Assembly (NCBI RefSeq): GCF_015709515.1
Contig: NZ_JADNQZ010000052.1
Span: forward strand, 133,964-197,963
From: Methylocystis sp. H62
GTDB lineage: Bacteria; Pseudomonadota; Alphaproteobacteria; Rhizobiales; Beijerinckiaceae
Length of the DNA: 64,000 nt
Direction of reading: 5' to 3'
Each line of letters begins with the position of its first letter. Within the stretch, counting starts at the first letter, position 1. Shown in pieces: positions 35,001 to 44,206 of the stretch. Made by a program: the position numbers and the translations under genes. Below the pieces are notes generated by a model. It did no database searches. It saw only the letters and a list, made by a program, of their open reading frames with translations, and had not been told where the DNA came from.

Positions 35001-35023
35001 CATATACTCGTGCCGAGCACATG
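35001..35023. promoter_or_regulatory. Secondary, imperfect nad operator overlapping a -35 box
   Basis: CATATACTC-N5-GAGCACATG is an inverted repeat with 7 of 9 matches. It has the same half-site (TATACTC) and the same 5-base spacing as the perfect site at 35122-35144. It overlaps a consensus TTGACA at 34997-35002. Two similarly spaced sites argue for a repressor acting on the nad operon promoter. Confidence 0.45.
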
Positions 35024-35121
35024 TCTGGCGCGACGAAGTTGCGAGATCCTCGTTCGCGGCTTAGTCTTGAAAGCTTGAGCGCTCCGAGCGGGGATCCGTC
35101 TCGGAGATTTATTGGGGGCTA

Positions 35122-35144
35122 CTTATACTCACTCTGAGTATAAG
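35122..35144. promoter_or_regulatory. Perfect palindromic operator of the nadA operon (NadQ-like)
   Basis: CTTATACTC-ACTCT-GAGTATAAG is a perfect 9-bp inverted repeat, 16 bases upstream of the nadA ATG. In alphaproteobacteria, nad genes are controlled by NadQ, a regulator predicted and later shown to bind inverted repeats upstream of nadA. From memory this motif resembles that site. The operator identity is good from position and symmetry; the name of the regulator is inferred. Confidence 0.7.
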
Positions 35145-35160
35145 CGTGAGGCGCCAAACA

Positions 35161-36261
35161 ATGACACTCCTGACCAGCGACGTTCGAAGCGCGCCGAGCG
35201 CAAGACGCGAGCGTCCCGGAAACGCCGTTGGCGTTGGCCCCTCGAGCCGCTTTCCCGTGCTGCCGCGCCCTGATCTGGAATGGACGCCGGAGGTTCAGGC
35301 CGCGACCGCGCATCTCTACGAGCGCGTGGCGAGAGTCATTCCGCCCGTCGAATGGCCGTTCCACGCCCGTTACGTGAAGGCGATCAACGATCTCAAACAT
35401 GTGCGCAACGCGACCATCCTCGCGCATAATTACATGACGCCGGAGATCTACCACTGCGTCGCCGATCACATCGGCGACAGCCTGCAGCTCGCCAAGCTTG
35501 CCGCGAAATCCGACGCCGACATCATCGTTCAGGGCGGCGTGCATTTCATGGCCGAAACCTCAAAGCTGCTCAATCCGAACAAGGTTGTGCTCACTCCGGA
35601 CATGAAGGCGGGCTGCTCGCTTGCCGAGTCGATCACCGGCGCCGACGTGCGCGCCCTCCGCAAACAATATCCCGGCGTTCCCATCGTCGCCTATGTCAAC
35701 ACCTCGGCCGATGTGAAGGCGGAGGTCGACATCTGCTGCACCTCGTCGAACGCGGTCAAGGTCGTCGAGAGCCTCGGCGCCGATCGCGTGATCATGGTTC
35801 CCGACCGCTATTTGGCGCAGAACGTCGCCGCGCAGACGAAGGTGGAAATCATCGCCTGGAGCGGCGCCTGCGAGGTGCATGAGCGGTTCACCGCCGAAGA
35901 GATCGAGAACTATCGCGCCGATCATCCCGGCGTGCAGGTGCTCGCGCATCCGGAATGTCCGCGCGAAGTTGTGGAAGTCTCCGATTTCGCCGGCTCGACG
36001 GCGGCGATGATCGATTTTGTGCGCAGCAGGAAGCCGGCCCGCGTGCTGCTCGTCACCGAATGCTCGATGGCCGACAATGTCGCCGCCGAAACGCCGGACG
36101 TCGAATTCGTGCGGCCGTGCAACTTCTGCCCACATATGAAGCGCATCACCCTGCCGAAAATCCTCGACAGCCTGCTGTACGTCCGCGAAGAAGTGACCGT
36201 TGACCCCGCAGTGGCCGAGCGCGCGCGCCGCAGCGTGCAACGTATGATCGATCTGGGCTAG
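35161..36261 (+). CDS. nadA: Quinolinate synthase A
   Basis: A [4Fe-4S] enzyme that condenses iminoaspartate with dihydroxyacetone phosphate to quinolinate, the second step of de novo NAD synthesis. The 366-residue product has the cysteines [15 protein letters not shown] and [10 protein letters not shown], one in each of the three NadA domains, from which the cluster ligands come. The motif [19 protein letters not shown] is also typical. The ATG at 35161 has TGAGG upstream; a GTG at 35146 would add five residues. It is the first gene of nadA-DUF4202-nadB-nadC. Confidence 0.95.
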   Translation: MTLLTSDVRSAPSARRERPGNAVGVGPSSRFPVLPRPDLEWTPEVQAATAHLYERVARVIPPVEWPFHARYVKAINDLKHVRNATILAHNYMTPEIYHCVADHIGDSLQLAKLAAKSDADIIVQGGVHFMAETSKLLNPNKVVLTPDMKAGCSLAESITGADVRALRKQYPGVPIVAYVNTSADVKAEVDICCTSSNAVKVVESLGADRVIMVPDRYLAQNVAAQTKVEIIAWSGACEVHERFTAEEIENYRADHPGVQVLAHPECPREVVEVSDFAGSTAAMIDFVRSRKPARVLLVTECSMADNVAAETPDVEFVRPCNFCPHMKRITLPKILDSLLYVREEVTVDPAVAERARRSVQRMIDLG

Positions 36262-36290
36262 GCTGTGGCCTGACTTGAACAGGGCGGACA

Positions 36291-36911
36291 ATGCTGGCGC
36301 TCGATGCGACGATTGCGGCCATCGACGCCGCCAATGCCGACGATCCGCGCCGGCTCGAGGGCCGAGCCTTTGAGCTGGTCTACGCCGAGCGCATGAGCGC
36401 GCGGCTTGCCGCGCTCTACCCCGACGCCACGGATCTGCTGAAGATTGCGACGCGCGCGCAACATTTGCGGCGCTGGGAGATCGCGCGCGGCAATTATGAG
36501 GAAGGCCGTCGCGGCTACAACGATTGGCGGCGCGCCTGCCGCATCCACCACGCCGATCTTGCCGCCGATATCATGCGCGCGCATGGCTACGACGAAGCGG
36601 CGGTCGCGCATGTCGGCGCGCTGATCCGTAAGGAACAGCTCAAGAAAGACCCGGAGTCGCAGGCGCTCGAAAACATCGCCGCGATTGTCTTTCTCGAGCA
36701 CTACTTCGATGAATTCATCGAAAAGCACCGGGATTATGAGGACGACAAGCTCGTCGACATTCTCGGCAAGACATTGTGCAAAATGTCGCCCAAGGGTCAT
36801 GCGGCGGCTCTCGCCCTGCCCTTGCCGCCGCGCGCGCGCAGCCTGGTCGAGGCGGCGATCGCCCGTGAGGCCGCCGCGCTCGCGCGGCTCGCCGCAGTCG
36901 CGGTCGACTAG
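36291..36911 (+). CDS. DUF4202 protein in the NAD operon
   Basis: A 206-residue, mainly helical, cytosolic protein with HD-domain-like histidines: RAQHLRRWEIARGNYEEGRRGYNDWR and CRIHHADLAADIM. This is the pattern of DUF4202, a family of unknown function. It lies 29 bp after nadA and 7 bp before nadB, firmly within the NAD operon. A role in NAD metabolism or its regulation is therefore plausible, but nothing in the sequence shows a reaction. Confidence 0.85.
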   Translation: MLALDATIAAIDAANADDPRRLEGRAFELVYAERMSARLAALYPDATDLLKIATRAQHLRRWEIARGNYEEGRRGYNDWRRACRIHHADLAADIMRAHGYDEAAVAHVGALIRKEQLKKDPESQALENIAAIVFLEHYFDEFIEKHRDYEDDKLVDILGKTLCKMSPKGHAAALALPLPPRARSLVEAAIAREAAALARLAAVAVD

Positions 36912-36918
36912 ACGGTCG

Positions 36919-38463
36919 ATGCGCGAGAATTTGCCTCCCATCCTCATCATCGGCGGCGGGCTCGCCGGCGTGTTCTGCGCGCTCAAAATGGCGCCGACGC
37001 CGGTGGCGATCTTCGCGCCGACGCCCGTCGGCTACAGCGGCTCGTCCTTTTGGGCGCAGGGCGGCATCGCCGCGGCCGTCGAAGAAGGCGACACGCCGGA
37101 AAGCCACGCCGACGACACGGTGGCGGCGGGCGGCGGTCTCGTCGACCGCGACATCGCGCTCGGCATGGCGCAAGAAGCGCGCGCCCGCGTCGAAGACCTC
37201 GCGGCGATGGGAACCCCCTTCGATCGGTCGGCCTTCGGCGCCTTTCTCCCCTCGCAGGAGGCGGCGCATTCGCGTCGGCGCATCGTGCGCGTCCAAGGCG
37301 ATGTCGCCGGGCGGGCGATCATGGACATTCTGGCCAAGGAAGTCGCCAGGACCCCATCGATCCAGATCGTCGAAGGCTATTCGGCGCAGGAGATCATGGT
37401 GCGCGAAGGTCGCGCGGTTGGCGTGCGCGCCCGCGACAACGCCGGCATGATCCACGAGACGCCCTGTTCGGCGCTCATCCTCGCGACGGGCGGGGTTGGA
37501 CATCTGTACCGGGTCACGACCAACCCGTTGGAGGCGCGCGGCATCGGCGTCGCTATGGCGGCGCGGGCGGGCGCGTTAATCGCTGACGCGGAGTTTGTTC
37601 AGTTTCACCCCACGGCGATCGACATTGACGCCGATCCGGCGCCGCTCGCGACCGAGGCTCTGCGCGGCGAGGGCGCGACGATCGTGGATCGGGATGGCCG
37701 ACGCTTCATGCTCGACATCGATCCACATGGGGAGCTTGCGCCGCGCGACATTGTCGCCCGCGGCGTTTTCGCCAGCGTCAAGGCAGGAAAGGGCGCGTTT
37801 CTCGACGCCCGTTCGGCCATCGGCGCCGAATTCCCGACGCGCTTTCCGACCGTTTACGCAAGTTGCATGAGCGCCGGGATCGATCCCTCGCGCGAACTTA
37901 TTCCGATCGCGCCGGCGGCGCATTACCATATGGGCGGAGTCTGGACCGACGGCCGCGGGCGGACGAACCTCGATGGCCTCTGGGCGGTCGGCGAAGTCGC
38001 TTCGACCGGCGTTCACGGCGCGAACCGGCTCGCGTCCAATTCTCTTCTCGAGGCGATCGTTTTCGGCGCCCGCGTCGCTGCGGACGTGCGCGCGACGCCC
38101 CTCTCGCCGGTCGACTGGCGTCCGAAAGCGGAGCGCATGGAGCCAGCGCCGCGCGATCGTGATTTCGCGGTCATCGAAGAACTGCGCGATCTGATGTCGG
38201 CGAATGTGGGCGTCATCCGCAACGGCGCCGGGCTCGCCGTGGCGGTTCGGTCGATCCGGCGCATGATCTCGCGAACGAGCGACATTGAGGCGCGCAACAT
38301 GTTGACGACGGGTCTGTTCATTGCGGCGGCCGCGCTCCAACGGCGCGAGAGTCGCGGCGCGCATTTCCGCTCTGACTTTCCGCAGCCGGCTCCCGCCCTC
38401 GCGCGCCGCTCGCTCACGACGCTCGACGCCGTCCTGCGCATCGCCGACGAGGTCGAGTCATGA
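36919..38463 (+). CDS. nadB: L-aspartate oxidase
   Basis: A flavoenzyme that oxidises aspartate to iminoaspartate, feeding NadA. The 514-residue product has the FAD-binding motif ILIIGGGLAGVFCALKM, the SSFWAQGGIAAAV segment, HSRRRIVRVQGD, the active-site histidine and arginine region VQFHPTAID...LATEALRGEGA, and HYHMGGVWTDGRGRT. The ATG at 36919 begins directly at the flavin fold. The stop overlaps the nadC start by four bases. Confidence 0.95.
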   Translation: MRENLPPILIIGGGLAGVFCALKMAPTPVAIFAPTPVGYSGSSFWAQGGIAAAVEEGDTPESHADDTVAAGGGLVDRDIALGMAQEARARVEDLAAMGTPFDRSAFGAFLPSQEAAHSRRRIVRVQGDVAGRAIMDILAKEVARTPSIQIVEGYSAQEIMVREGRAVGVRARDNAGMIHETPCSALILATGGVGHLYRVTTNPLEARGIGVAMAARAGALIADAEFVQFHPTAIDIDADPAPLATEALRGEGATIVDRDGRRFMLDIDPHGELAPRDIVARGVFASVKAGKGAFLDARSAIGAEFPTRFPTVYASCMSAGIDPSRELIPIAPAAHYHMGGVWTDGRGRTNLDGLWAVGEVASTGVHGANRLASNSLLEAIVFGARVAADVRATPLSPVDWRPKAERMEPAPRDRDFAVIEELRDLMSANVGVIRNGAGLAVAVRSIRRMISRTSDIEARNMLTTGLFIAAAALQRRESRGAHFRSDFPQPAPALARRSLTTLDAVLRIADEVES

Positions 38464-39311
38464 TCCCCGATTTGCCCCCGATGCTGATCGAGGCGGCGGT
38501 TCGCGCCGCGCTCGCCGAAGATTTGGGCCGCGCCGGCGACGTCACGACGCAGGCGACAATCCCCCCGAGCGCGCAAGCCCGGGCGGGAATTGTCGCGCGC
38601 GATTCGGGCGTGGTCGCCGGACTTCAGGCGGCGCGCGCCGCCTTCTCGCTCATGGACCCTCAAATCATCTTCGAAGCGCAGGCGGCCGATGGCGCCCGCG
38701 TCGAGCCGGGAACGCTCGCAGCGATAATTTCCGGGCCTGCCCAGCCCATTCTCTCGGCTGAGCGGGTGGCGCTCAATTTTCTTGGCCGGCTGTCCGGCGT
38801 CGCCACGCTCACGGCGCGCTACGTCAGCGCCATCGCCGGCACGTCCGCGCGAATCTGCGACACGCGCAAAACGACGCCCTTGTTGCGCGCCTTGGAAAAA
38901 TACGCTGTGCGATGCGGCGGCGGCGTCAATCACCGCTTCGGCCTCGATGACGCCGTGCTCATCAAGGATAATCACGTCGCCATCGCTGGCGGCGTTATCC
39001 CGGCGCTCAGAGCCGCCAAGCGGAATATCGGCCATCTCGTCAAAATCGAGATCGAAGTCGATACGCTCGACCAGTTGCGCGAGGCCCTCGACGAGGGGGC
39101 GGACGCCGTGCTGCTCGACAATATGACGCTCGACGATCTGCGCAGCGCCGTGGCCCTCGTCGGCGGCCGCATGATCTGTGAAGCCTCGGGCGGCGTCACG
39201 CTCGCGAGCGTGACGGAAATAGCGAAAACCGGCGTCGACTTTATTTCCGTTGGCGCGCTGACGCACTCCGCCCCGGTCTTCGATTTCGGTTTAGATGTTG
39301 AATTCGTATGA
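38460..39311 (+). CDS. nadC: Nicotinate-nucleotide pyrophosphorylase (quinolinate phosphoribosyltransferase)
   Basis: Converts quinolinate and PRPP to nicotinate mononucleotide. The 283-residue product has ALAEDLGRAGDVTTQA, ERVALNFLGRLSGVATLT, the substrate-binding CDTRKTTPLLRALEKYAV, and HRFGLDDAVLIKDNH. ATGA overlap with nadB gives translational coupling. It completes the de novo pathway enzymes from aspartate to NaMN in a single operon. Confidence 0.96.
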   Translation: MIPDLPPMLIEAAVRAALAEDLGRAGDVTTQATIPPSAQARAGIVARDSGVVAGLQAARAAFSLMDPQIIFEAQAADGARVEPGTLAAIISGPAQPILSAERVALNFLGRLSGVATLTARYVSAIAGTSARICDTRKTTPLLRALEKYAVRCGGGVNHRFGLDDAVLIKDNHVAIAGGVIPALRAAKRNIGHLVKIEIEVDTLDQLREALDEGADAVLLDNMTLDDLRSAVALVGGRMICEASGGVTLASVTEIAKTGVDFISVGALTHSAPVFDFGLDVEFV

Positions 39312-39425
39312 GTTTATTCGTCAGAGAGACTTAAGCCGCTCGATGCCGCCGATCGCTTCCTTGTCGAAGCTGGCGCTGCTATAAGCCGTCAACCTTTCGC
39401 GGACCCTTGAGAAACATCAGGAGCC

Positions 39426-40208
39426 ATGCCCTCGTTCTTCGCCCGAAAGTTGATCAATCGAGTGCGGCGAAGGCTTTGGAGCTCACCGCTCTCATCGATG
39501 CCGTCGCCCCTGCGGGCCGAGGCGACGCGCGACAAAAGCCTCGCCGCCGAAATCGGGGACTATGAGCGCGCCTTCGGCTACGCCCATAGCGCGGGATCGA
39601 TGCCCCTACGCACCTTGCTGCGCATCGAGCGCCTGCTGACCGGAACGGAGATCTTCTCAGCCGAAACGGGCTGCGGAAAATCCACGATCTTTTTTTCGCG
39701 CATCGCCGAACGGCACAAGGTTTTCTGCTTTGACGACCGCGGACAGAAGGCGTCAAGCGTCGACTATTTCATGAACTGTCCCGCGACCCGTTCGGACCGC
39801 CTCGACCTTGTCTTTGGCCCGACTCAACTGACGCTGCCGCGACATGACGACCATTCTCGTTACGACCTTGTCCTGATCGACGGTCCGCACGGCTTTCCGT
39901 TCCCCGAACTCGAATATTACTACTTCTATCCGCACCTGAAGACGGATGGGCTGCTCGTCGTCGACGATATTCATATCCCAACGATCAGCCGGCTCGCGGA
40001 CTTCCTGAGCGAAGACCAGATGTTCGAAAAGGTGGAGTTTGTCGGCTCGACCGCGATCTTCCGCCGAACCGACGCCCCGGTCTTCGATCCGCTGGGCGAC
40101 GGATGGTGGCTGCAGGCCTTCAACCGCCGACGCGCGTCGTTCTCGAAAGACATCTATTTGGAGGATGGCAAGAAACGGGCGCCGATCTCTTTTGAAGGGA
40201 TCTACTGA
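39426..40208 (+). CDS. Class I SAM-dependent methyltransferase-like protein
   Basis: A 260-residue protein with a Rossmann-like methyltransferase core: IFSAETGCGKSTIFFSRIA in the motif I position, KVFCFDDRGQKAS (motif II), and YDLVLIDGPHGFPFPELEYY (motif IV), similar to the Methyltransf_24 group acting on sugars or lipids. The motif I cysteine/lysine (ETGCGKST) looks like a P-loop but sits in a methyltransferase frame. Its 3' end overlaps the convergent YdjC gene by seven bases. The substrate is unknown; the neighbours hint at envelope glycans. Confidence 0.7.
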   Translation: MPSFFARKLINRVRRRLWSSPLSSMPSPLRAEATRDKSLAAEIGDYERAFGYAHSAGSMPLRTLLRIERLLTGTEIFSAETGCGKSTIFFSRIAERHKVFCFDDRGQKASSVDYFMNCPATRSDRLDLVFGPTQLTLPRHDDHSRYDLVLIDGPHGFPFPELEYYYFYPHLKTDGLLVVDDIHIPTISRLADFLSEDQMFEKVEFVGSTAIFRRTDAPVFDPLGDGWWLQAFNRRRASFSKDIYLEDGKKRAPISFEGIY

Positions 40209-41086
40209 GCCGCCGATTGCTCGGCGCTTAGGTTCCGGTCCGCCTGCGACAGACGACCCAAACGCAGGCCGCGCTTCTCCAGCATCTCCGGCAGTCGAGT
40301 CGACAGCAGGAAAGCGAGCTCCTGCTCGCGGGTGATCGTCACCGGATCGAGCCTTCGCAGCTCTTCGTCCACATGGCCAGGATGGCACATGATGAGATGT
40401 CTGCTGCCGGGCGCTCGAAGATAACTCTGAAAAATCTTCGCGTAATCGAAGCTTGGATGAAAATCCGAGAATCCGGCGAAGCCGTCGTTGAGGCCGAAGC
40501 CGCGCTGGCGCACCTCCCGGCGAAAGCCGCTGGCCAGCGTGAGCGCAGAGAGCGCCTTGCGGGCGTTGATGCCGCGCAAGAGAATGCGATGTAAGCCATC
40601 CCCGGCGTCGCGAACCCAGGCCCGGCCGCCGAGCTTTCGCTCCTCCATCGCGTCAAGCAGCGCCGTCCTGATGCCGGGAAGGACGTGGATATGCTGGTGG
40701 CCGTCGACATGGTCCGGCGGGCGGTCGATCACCGCCTCGAAGCGGTCGAACTGACGATCGATCTCGTTGCGAATCTCGTCCATTGGCAGCCGCCGGCCGA
40801 AAGCCATCTGGACAACTTTGGAAAGCGGGGGAAACTCGCCATTGGGCGCGAACTGCGGCATGGACGAAAGAGGCCGCCCGAGGGTGAGATTGAAATGCAG
40901 GCCGATGTCTGCGTTTCGGCCGCGCCGAGACAGCTCCAGCCCCATGGCAGGCCAGCGGGGACCATTCACCAAAGCCGAAACCGCCGTGAGCCTCCCCGCG
41001 TCGAGCGCTTCCAAAATGCCGGCGCTCACCCCATAAGACAGGCTGTAATCGTCCGCGCATACCGCAACAATCTGGTTATCAACCAT
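40202..41086 (-). CDS. YdjC/HpnK-family carbohydrate deacetylase
   Basis: A 294-residue protein of the ChbG/HpnK (YdjC) family, which removes acetyl groups from amino sugars. The metal site is visible: CADDYSLSYGV (Asp-Asp), HVDGHQHIHVLPGI (His pair) and the C-terminal MCHPGHVDEELRRLD. HpnK is a hopanoid-associated member in hopanoid-producing bacteria. Here no hopanoid gene adjoins, but a polyprenyl-phosphate glycosyltransferase is divergent, so it may trim a lipid-linked sugar. The general family is certain; the exact substrate is not. Confidence 0.85.
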   Translation of the reverse strand: MVDNQIVAVCADDYSLSYGVSAGILEALDAGRLTAVSALVNGPRWPAMGLELSRRGRNADIGLHFNLTLGRPLSSMPQFAPNGEFPPLSKVVQMAFGRRLPMDEIRNEIDRQFDRFEAVIDRPPDHVDGHQHIHVLPGIRTALLDAMEERKLGGRAWVRDAGDGLHRILLRGINARKALSALTLASGFRREVRQRGFGLNDGFAGFSDFHPSFDYAKIFQSYLRAPGSRHLIMCHPGHVDEELRRLDPVTITREQELAFLLSTRLPEMLEKRGLRLGRLSQADRNLSAEQSAAQ

Positions 41087-41177
41087 CGCCCGCTCCTCTG
41101 CGCCGCCCAGGCGACTGCGCCTATGCTGCGCCCGTTAATCCTATGCTCTGCCTATAAATATTGGTTTAAACGCCGCC

Positions 41178-42140
41178 ATGAACAGGCCTGATGTATCGAT
41201 CGTGATCCCCGTCTTCAACGAAGCGCAAAATCTTCGCGCTCTCGCGGCCAGACTCGCCCCGGCCGTTGACGCATGCGACGTCTCCTATGAGGCAATCTTC
41301 GTCGACGACGGCTCCAGCGACGAGAGTCTGGAGATCTTACGCGACCTCTGCGTCGAGGAGCCGCGCTTTCGCGCCCTGTCGCTTTCCCGCAACTTCGGCA
41401 AGGAGGTGGCGATCGTCGCCGGGCTTGACGATACGCTGGGACGCGCGGTCGTCATCATGGACGCCGACCTGCAACACCCGCCGGAAGTCATCCCGCTCTT
41501 CATCGAAAAGTGGCGGGAAGGCTACAAGAACGTCTACGGCGAGCGCATCGACCGAGCGAGCGACCCCAAGCTGCGCGCAGCGTTCACGCATGTTTTTTAC
41601 CGTTTGCTGGAGGACTTTGGCGACGTGCGCCTGCCGCCAGGCGCCGGCGACTTCCGCCTTCTCGACCGGCAGGCGGTCGACGCGCTGCTGACGATGCGCG
41701 AGCGCGCGCGCTTCAATAAGGGCCTCTTCGCCTGGATCGGATTCAAATCAATCGGCGTGCCCTTCGACGTCGAAGGCCGCGCCGGCGGAACGTCAAAATT
41801 TAATTTCTTTCGGCTTGCGCGATTTGCGCTCGACGGGCTGATGTCCTTTTCGTCGATTCCGCTCAAGGTGTGGACCTATGTAGGCCTAGCGATTTCCGCC
41901 TTCGCGATCGCGATGGCCGGCTACTATTGGGCCCGCACCATGGTTTTTGGCGTGGATACGCCGGGCTTTCCCACTCTGGTGGTCTCAATCGCCTTCTTTT
42001 CCGGCGTTCAGCTGATTTCGCTGGGCGTGCTCGGCGAGTATGTCGCCCGCATCTTCAATGAGGTAAAGGGAAGGCCGCTCTATCTCGTCGCCGAGAGGCT
42101 GGGCGAGAACGACTTAGCCAACGGCAAAGCGGGCGACTAG
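41178..42140 (+). CDS. Polyprenyl-phosphate glycosyltransferase (GT2, ArnC/GtrB-like)
   Basis: A 320-residue GT2 enzyme that transfers a sugar to undecaprenyl phosphate at the inner membrane. The nucleotide-sugar site is SIVIPVFNEAQNL, then FVDDGSSDES and VIMDADLQHPPE (DxD-like). Two C-terminal helices (about 235-260 and 270-290) anchor it, as in GtrB, ArnC and YkoT. The RLPPGAGDFRLLDRQAV segment is typical of the subfamily. It is divergent from the deacetylase. The pair looks like the sugar-lipid modification logic of the ArnC-ArnD type, with a different deacetylase family. Confidence 0.9.
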   Translation: MNRPDVSIVIPVFNEAQNLRALAARLAPAVDACDVSYEAIFVDDGSSDESLEILRDLCVEEPRFRALSLSRNFGKEVAIVAGLDDTLGRAVVIMDADLQHPPEVIPLFIEKWREGYKNVYGERIDRASDPKLRAAFTHVFYRLLEDFGDVRLPPGAGDFRLLDRQAVDALLTMRERARFNKGLFAWIGFKSIGVPFDVEGRAGGTSKFNFFRLARFALDGLMSFSSIPLKVWTYVGLAISAFAIAMAGYYWARTMVFGVDTPGFPTLVVSIAFFSGVQLISLGVLGEYVARIFNEVKGRPLYLVAERLGENDLANGKAGD

Positions 42141-42218
42141 GTCGACAACCGAATACGGGCGGGCTTTCGCAGATGCGTCACGCGCGGCAGCGGCACAAAG
42201 GGGACGAGGCGTGAATCC

Positions 42219-42632
42219 ATGAACACCGAGCGCCGTTCGCCATTGCGCGGCAGAAACCTCTTGATCGCCGCGGCCTTGATTGCGCTCTTCGCCGCCTTCG
42301 GCGTCCGCATGTGGCGCTTCGTGGCGGCCCCCGCCCTGCCGACCCTTCTCGACGGCCTCCCCGAATCGAAAACCGAGGCCGATCAGCGGGTCTTCCAGGC
42401 GCGGCTCGCCCAACGCTTTCACGTGGGTTCGACGGAGGTCGACGATCTCATAGATGAACTGCGCGACGACGGGTTCACGGTCGATGCGGATCAGGATGTC
42501 GCCACATACGAGCGCCGAGCCGACATTTCCGACAAATGCCGACGCAGCGCCAACATTCGTTGGTCTCGTGGCGAAGGCGACGAGCTTGCCACGATCACCG
42601 GCGGATACTACCTGCACTGCCCGCAGCACTGA
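42219..42632 (+). CDS. Single-span membrane protein of unknown function
   Basis: A 137-residue protein with a helix at about residues 13-33 (LLIAAALIALFAAFGVRMW) and a periplasmic domain of about 100 residues. The domain carries two cysteines (DKCRRSANI; GGYYLHCPQH) that could form a disulfide. No known family. It is 41 bp upstream of murJ in the same direction, so it may be co-expressed with lipid II flipping, but no functional link can be shown. Confidence 0.65.
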   Translation: MNTERRSPLRGRNLLIAAALIALFAAFGVRMWRFVAAPALPTLLDGLPESKTEADQRVFQARLAQRFHVGSTEVDDLIDELRDDGFTVDADQDVATYERRADISDKCRRSANIRWSRGEGDELATITGGYYLHCPQH

Positions 42633-42673
42633 CGGGAGCGCAGGCTTGACCGAATCCTGCTAGGACGATTGCG

Positions 42674-44203
42674 ATGATTCGCAATCTGCTCTCGGTTGGC
42701 GGCTTCACCCTGCTCTCGCGCGTGACGGGCTTTCTGTCGCTGGCCATGCAGTCGGCGATCATGGGCGCGGGGGCCGTCTCGGACGCTTTCTTCATCGCCC
42801 AGCGGCTACCCAACAGTTTTCGCGCGATCTTCGGCGAAGGCGCGTTCAACGCGGCTTTCGTCCCATCTTATTCGATGGCGATCGAGCAGCAGGGCGACGA
42901 GGCGGCCGAAGAATTTGCCGGCGAAGTCTACACGCTGCTCCTTGCCTCGCAGATCATCTTGCTCGCCATCGTCTGGACGCTGACGCCGCAATTCGTCTCG
43001 CTGCTCGCGCCGGGACTCGACGACCGGCCAGAAAAATTCGCGCTGGCCGTCAATCTGACGCGCATCACCTTTCCCTATCTGCTCTTCATCACCCTTTTCG
43101 TCTTGCACCAAGGCGCGTTGAACGCTCATGGGCGTTTCGCGCTTCCGTCCTTCGCCCCCGTTCTGATGAATCTTACGGTAATGGCGGCGCTCGCCGTCGC
43201 CTTCCTTTTTCCAAACGCCGGCTATGCGGCGAGTTGGGGCGTCACCGTCTCGGGCGTTCTGGAACTCGGACTGTTGATGTGGCAAGCGCGGCGCATTGGC
43301 GTCCTGCAGCGCTTGCGCAGGCCGCATTGGTCGCGCGTGCGCGATTTCTTCATTCGCCTGGGGCCGGCGATCATCGGTTCGGCCAGTCCGCAGATCGCCG
43401 TGCTCGCCGACACAATTCTCTCATCGATGCTTCCCGACGGTGGCGTGTCGTCGATTTCTTACGCGGAGCGGTTGTACCAGCTTCCGGTCGGCGTCATTGG
43501 CATCGCCGCCGGCACGGTGCTGCTGCCGGAGATGAGCCGCCGTCTGGCGACGGGCGATGAGGCGGGCGCGCTTCACGCGCAGAGCCGGACAATGGCGCTT
43601 ACCGTCGCGCTGGCGGCGCCATTTTTTATCGCCTTCGACACGATCCCGGAGTTGATCGTCGCGGGGCTCTTCCAGCGCGGCAAATTCTCGGCGGCCGACG
43701 CCTACGCCGCCGGGGACGTGCTCGCCGCCTATGGCGCCGGTCTGATGGCGCTCGTGCTGATCGCCTCGGCGCGCGCGAGTTTTCAGGCGCGCGGCGACAC
43801 ACGTACGCCAATGCTCATCGCGCTGGCGGCGCTCGCCGCGAATGTCGCGTTGAAGATCGTGCTGTTTCGACCGCTCGGGGCAGTCGGGCTCGCGACGGCG
43901 ACGTCGGTCGGATTGTGGATCAACCTCGCCGCGCTCGTCGGACTCGCGCTCGCCCAGGAAGGAATGCGATTCGACGCCGTTTTCGTGAAGACGCTCGGCG
44001 CGACGTTTGTCGCCTGCGCCTTTCTCGCCGCGGTCGCCATTTTCGGCCGTTCATCCGCCTTGGCGCTCGGCGCGCATTTCGGCGCTCTCGCCAACCTCGT
44101 CGCGCTCACCGCGCTCGCGCTCGTCGGCGCGCTCGTCTACGCCGGCGCCCTTCTCGGCGCGCTGCGCGCGAGCGGGGTGACGATCGCAAGCCTTAGACGA
44201 TAG
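42674..44203 (+). CDS. murJ: Lipid II flippase MurJ
   Basis: A MOP-superfamily flippase that moves lipid II across the inner membrane for peptidoglycan synthesis. The 509-residue product has about 14 helices. It starts MIRNLLSVGGFTLLSRVTGF and includes RLPNSFRAIFGEGAFNAAFVP, the canonical MurJ N-terminal region with the substrate-cavity arginine. Later segments include SYAERLYQLPVGVIGIA and GLFQRGKF. Clearly monofunctional and full length. Confidence 0.95.
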   Translation: MIRNLLSVGGFTLLSRVTGFLSLAMQSAIMGAGAVSDAFFIAQRLPNSFRAIFGEGAFNAAFVPSYSMAIEQQGDEAAEEFAGEVYTLLLASQIILLAIVWTLTPQFVSLLAPGLDDRPEKFALAVNLTRITFPYLLFITLFVLHQGALNAHGRFALPSFAPVLMNLTVMAALAVAFLFPNAGYAASWGVTVSGVLELGLLMWQARRIGVLQRLRRPHWSRVRDFFIRLGPAIIGSASPQIAVLADTILSSMLPDGGVSSISYAERLYQLPVGVIGIAAGTVLLPEMSRRLATGDEAGALHAQSRTMALTVALAAPFFIAFDTIPELIVAGLFQRGKFSAADAYAAGDVLAAYGAGLMALVLIASARASFQARGDTRTPMLIALAALAANVALKIVLFRPLGAVGLATATSVGLWINLAALVGLALAQEGMRFDAVFVKTLGATFVACAFLAAVAIFGRSSALALGAHFGALANLVALTALALVGALVYAGALLGALRASGVTIASLRR

Positions 44204-44206
44204 GGA

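Noticed and set aside
37576-38364. Long minus-strand frame opposite nadB
   Set aside because: It overlaps the whole C-terminal half of L-aspartate oxidase and has no motif; an antisense shadow.
39661-39720. P-loop NTPase reading of GCGKST in the protein at 39426
   Set aside because: The following strands and the LIDGP motif fit a class I methyltransferase, and no Walker B or sensor motif is present; GCGKST sits in the SAM motif I position.
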